In this document: positions 59,266 to 64,000 of the stretch, piece after piece
Numbering within the stretch: the first letter of the stretch is position 1
Layout of the letters: each line of letters starts with the position of its first letter
Assembly: GCA_933228675.1 (NCBI GenBank)
Contig: OW121742.1
Span: 33,832,718-33,896,717 of the forward strand
Reading direction: 5' to 3'
DNA length: 64,000 nt
DNA from: Stomorhina lunata
Lineage: Eukaryota > Arthropoda > Insecta > Diptera > Rhiniidae
Program-made: the position numbers and the translations under genes
Notes under the pieces: model-generated
Database searches by the model: none
What the model was told of the DNA's origin: nothing
Seen by the model: the letters and a program-made list of their open reading frames with translations, nothing else

Positions 59266-62200
59266 AAGAACTAGAACAGAACTAGAACAGAACTAGAACA
59301 GAACTAGAACAGAACTAGAACAGAACTAGAACAGAACTAGAACAGAACTAGAACAGAACTAGAACAGAACTAGAACAGAACTAGAACAGAACTAGAACAG
59401 AACTAGAACAGAACTAGAACAGAACTAGAACAGAACTAGAACAGAACTAGAACAGAACTAGAACAGAACTAGAACAGAACTAGAACAGAACTAGAACAGA
59501 ACTAGAACAGAACTAGAACAGAACTAGAACAGAACTAGAACAGAACTAGAACAGAACTAGAACAGAACTAGAACAGAACTAGAACAGAACTAGAACAGAA
59601 CTAGAACAGAACTAGAACAGAACTAGAACAGAACTAGAACAGAACTAGAACAGAACTAGAACAGAACTAGAACAGAACTAGAACAGAACTAGAACAGAAC
59701 TAGAACAGAACTAGAACAGAACTAGAACAGAACTAGAACAGAACTAGAACAGAACTAGAACAGAACTAGAACAGAACTAGAACAGAACTAGAACAGAACT
59801 AGAACAGAACTAGAACAGAACTAGAACAGAACTAGAACAGAACTAGAACAGAACTAGAACAGAACTAGAACAGAACTAGAACAGAACTAGAACAGAACTA
59901 GAACAGAACTAGAACAGAACTAGAACAGAACTAGAACAGAACTAGAACAGAACTAGAACAGAACTAGAACAGAACTAGAACAGAACTAGAACAGAACTAG
60001 AACAGAACTAGAACAGAACTAGAACAGAACTAGAACAGAACTAGAACAGAACTAGAACAGAACTAGAACAGAACTAGAACAGAACTAGAACAGAACTAGA
60101 ACAGAACTAGAACAGAACTAGAACAGAACTAGAACAGAACTAGAACAGAACTAGAACAGAACTAGAACAGAACTAGAACAGAACTAGAACAGAACTAGAA
60201 CAGAACTAGAACAGAACTAGAACAGAACTAGAACAGAACTAGAACAGAACTAGAACAGAACTAGAACAGAACTAGAACAGAACTAGAACAGAACTAGAAC
60301 AGAACTAGAACAGAACTAGAACAGAACTAGAACAGAACTAGAACAGAACTAGAACAGAACTAGAACAGAACTAGAACAGAACTAGAACAGAACTAGAACA
60401 GAACTAGAACAGAACTAGAACAGAACTAGAACAGAACTAGAACAGAACTAGAACAGAACTAGAACAGAACTAGAACAGAACTAGAACAGAACTAGAACAG
60501 AACTAGAACAGAACTAGAACAGAACTAGAACAGAACTAGAACAGAACTAGAACAGAACTAGAACAGAACTAGAACAGAACTAGAACAGAACTAGAACAGA
60601 ACTAGAACAGAACTAGAACAGAACTAGAACAGAACTAGAACAGAACTAGAACAGAACTAGAACAGAACTAGAACAGAACTAGAACAGAACTAGAACAGAA
60701 CTAGAACAGAACTAGAACAGAACTAGAACAGAACTAGAACAGAACTAGAACAGAACTAGAACAGAACTAGAACAGAACTAGAACAGAACTAGAACAGAAC
60801 TAGAACAGAACTAGAACAGAACTAGAACAGAACTAGAACAGAACTAGAACAGAACTAGAACAGAACTAGAACAGAACTAGAACAGAACTAGAACAGAACT
60901 AGAACAGAACTAGAACAGAACTAGAACAGAACTAGAACAGAACTAGAACAGAACTAGAACAGAACTAGAACAGAACTAGAACAGAACTAGAACAGAACTA
61001 GAACAGAACTAGAACAGAACTAGAACAGAACTAGAACAGAACTAGAACAGAACTAGAACAGAACTAGAACAGAACTAGAACAGAACTAGAACAGAACTAG
61101 AACAGAACTAGAACAGAACTAGAACAGAACAGAACTAGAACAGAACTAGAACAGAACAGAACTAGAACAGAACTAGAACAGAACTAGAACAGAACTAGAA
61201 CAGAACTAGAACAGAACTAGAACAGAACTAGAACAGAACTAGAACAGAACTAGAACAGAACTAGAACAGAACTAGAACAGAACTAGAACAGAACTAGAAC
61301 AGAACTAGAACAGAACTAGAACAGAACTAGAACAGAACTAGAACAGAACTAGAACAGAACTAGAACAGAACTAGAACAGAACTAGAACAGAACTAGAACA
61401 GAACTAGAACAGAACTAGAACAGAACTAGAACAGAACTAGAACAGAACTAGAACAGAACTAGAACAGAACTAGAACAGAACTAGAACAGAACTAGAACAG
61501 AACTAGAACAGAACTAGAACAGAACTAGAACAGAACTAGAACAGAACTAGAACAGAACTAGAACAGAACTAGAACAGAACTAGAACAGAACTAGAACAGA
61601 ACTAGAACAGAACTAGAACAGAACTAGAACAGAACTAGAACAGAACTAGAACAGAACTAGAACAGAACTAGAACAGAACTAGAACAGAACTAGAACAGAA
61701 CTAGAACAGAACTAGAACAGAACTAGAACAGAACTAGAACAGAACTAGAACAGAACTAGAACAGAACTAGAACAGAACTAGAACAGAACTAGAACAGAAC
61801 TAGAACAGAACTAGAACAGAACTAGAACAGAACTAGAACAGAACTAGAACAGAACTAGAACAGAACTAGAACAGAACTAGAACAGAACTAGAACAGAACT
61901 AGAACAGAACTAGAACAGAACTAGAACAGAACTAGAACAGAACTAGAACAGAACTAGAACAGAACTAGAACAGAACTAGAACAGAACTAGAACAGAACTA
62001 GAACAGAACTAGAACAGAACTAGAACAGAACTAGAACAGAACTAGAACAGAACTAGAACAGAACTAGAACAGAACTAGAACAGAACTAGAACAGAACTAG
62101 AACAGAACTAGAACAGAACTAGAACAGAACTAGAACAGAACTAGAACAGAACTAGAACAGAACTAGAACAGAACTAGAACAGAACTAGAACAGAACTAGA

Positions 62201-63793
62201 ACAGAACTAGAACAGAACTAGAACAGAACTAGAACAGAACTAGAACAGAACTAGAACAGAACTAGAACAGAACTAGAACAGAACTAGAACAGAACTAGAA
62301 CAGAACTAGAACAGAACTAGAACAGAACTAGAACAGAACTAGAACAGAACTAGAACAGAACTAGAACAGAACTAGAACAGAACTAGAACAGAACTAGAAC
62401 AGAACTAGAACAGAACTAGAACAGAACTAGAACAGAACTAGAACAGAACTAGAACAGAACTAGAACAGAACTAGAACAGAACTAGAACAGAACTAGAACA
62501 GAACTAGAACAGAACTAGAACAGAACTAGAACAGAACTAGAACAGAACTAGAACAGAACTAGAACAGAACTAGAACAGAACTAGAACAGAACTAGAACAG
62601 AACTAGAACAGAACTAGAACAGAACTAGAACAGAACTAGAACAGAACTAGAACAGAACTAGAACAGAACTAGAACAGAACTAGAACAGAACTAGAACAGA
62701 ACTAGAACAGAACTAGAACAGAACTAGAACAGAACTAGAACAGAACTAGAACAGAACTAGAACAGAACTAGAACAGAACTAGAACAGAACTAGAACAGAA
62801 CTAGAACAGAACTAGAACAGAACTAGAACAGAACTAGAACAGAACTAGAACAGAACTAGAACAGAAATAGAACAGAACTAGAACTAGAACTAGAACAGAA
62901 CTAGAACAGAACAGAACTAGAACAGAACTAGAACAGAACTAGAACAGAACAGAACTAGAACAGAACTAGAACAGAACTAGAACAGAACTAGAACAGAACT
63001 AGAACAGAACTAGAATAGAACTAGAACAGAACTAGAACAGAACTAGAACAGAACTAGAACAGAACTAGAACAGAACTAGAACAGAACTAGAACAGAACTA
63101 GAACAGAACTAGAACCGAACTAGAACAGAACTAGAACAGAACTAGAACAGAACTAGAACAGAACTAGAACAGAACTAGAACAGAACTAGAACAGAACTAG
63201 AACAGAACTAGAACAGAACTAGAACAGAACTAGAACAGAACTAGAACAGAACTAGAACAGAACTAGAACAGAACTAGAACAGAACTAGAACAGAACTAGA
63301 ACAGAACTAGAACAGAACTAGAACAGAACTAGAACAGAACTAGAACAGAACTAGAACAGAACTAGAACAGAACTAGAACAGAACTAGAACAGAACTAGAA
63401 CAGAACTAGAACAGAACTAGAACCGAACTAGAACAGAACTAGAACAGAACTAGAACAGAACTAGAACAGAACTAGAACAGAACTAGAACAGAACTAGAAC
63501 AGAACTAGAACAGAACTAGAACAGAACTAGAACAGAACTAGAACCGAACTAGAACAGAACTAGAACAGAACTAGAACAGAACTAGAACAGAACTAGAACA
63601 GAACTAGAACAGAACTAGAACAGAACTAGAACAGAACTAGAACAGAACTAGAACAGAACTAGAACAGAACTAGAACAGAACTAGAACAGAACTAGAACAG
63701 AACTAGAACAGAACTAGAACAGAACTAGAACAGAACTAAAACAGAACTAGAACAGAACTAGAACAAAACTGGAACAGAACTAGAACAGAACAA
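59266..63793. repeat. 11-bp satellite, unit AACTAGAACAG
   Basis: About 410 copies of an 11-bp unit. From 59266 to about 61120 it is essentially perfect. Eight-base units lacking TAG occur near 61125-61160 and 62900-62950. Substitutions such as CCGAAC at 63115, 63423 and 63544 and degenerate units at 63740-63793 cluster towards the right end. It is unrelated to the CTATAG families. The true copy number in the genome may differ from the assembly. Confidence 0.98.
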
Positions 63794-64000
63794 AATTAAT
63801 ACAATAACGCTGCTTCTAAACATTTAATTGAACTATAAATTTGGCCACAACTGTTCTAGTGTTGAACTTATGTTAAAAGTCAACTTTATACATATTTAAA
63901 TGAAAATCATATTGGCCAATTCTCAATTCCTCCTTACGCATGATGATCATTTTTGTTTGGGATAAAATAAATATATTTGTAAGCTAACTCTTTAGTAAAT
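63794..64000. other. Unique intron sequence at window end
   Basis: AT-rich unique DNA after the satellite; no exon recognised. Confidence 0.5.

Noticed and set aside
59266..63793. Heat-shock or steroid response element cluster from repeated AGAAC
   Set aside because: All AGAAC motifs point the same way. The inverted arrangement needed for heat-shock (GAA/TTC) or steroid-receptor sites is missing, so a simple satellite explains it.

Overview
This is AT-rich eukaryotic DNA, most likely from a dipteran fly and probably a calyptrate (blowfly or house-fly type). The window lies inside one large plus-strand gene. Eight coding exons with GT-AG borders join in frame with matching phases, apart from one duplication in the last exon. 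They encode the middle of a Caspr/neurexin-IV-type extracellular protein. The domain order is laminin-G 1 (5135-5665), laminin-G 2 (7740-7936 plus the first part of 15790-16655), EGF 1, fibrinogen-like module (15790-16655 plus 35996-36210), laminin-G 3 (36278-36677 plus the start of 52863-53110), EGF 2 (52863-53110) and laminin-G 4 (53360-53812 plus 58517-58803). My best ortholog call is axotactin (axo); neurexin IV is the main alternative. Signal peptide, 5' exons and C-terminus lie outside the window.

About 3 kb of the window is coding. Most introns are filled with tandem arrays of short units of 28, 29 or 31 bp. Nearly all units carry a self-complementary AT-rich core, usually CTATAG flanked by T and A runs. 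Each array has its own spacer and consensus, and several occur in both orientations. Two pairs stand out: 28-mers at 16986-18715 against 19621-23610, and 29-mers at 45566-47785 against 48856-50555. In each pair, kilobase-scale arrays face each other across about 1 kb, so the pre-mRNA could form very long double-stranded stems.

The intron between 16656 and 35995 also holds a 5.5-kb foldback-type transposon (about 27780-33305). It inserted at a TA inside a 28-bp repeat and split a pre-existing array. It carries further insertions: a decayed RTE-like non-LTR retrotransposon (about 31690-32465) and an element with modular repeats and an (AT)n tail (about 29180-30350). A smaller foldback element with CCCAGTAAGAA termini lies at about 8575-9367. 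The right end of the window is a 4.5-kb, almost pure 11-bp satellite (59266-63793).

The most consequential local anomaly is a perfect 86-bp tandem duplication inside the last coding exon (58535-58620 and 58621-58706). It shifts the frame and creates a stop in that exon. Removing one copy restores frame and exon phase, so either an assembly error or a recent loss-of-function allele must be considered.
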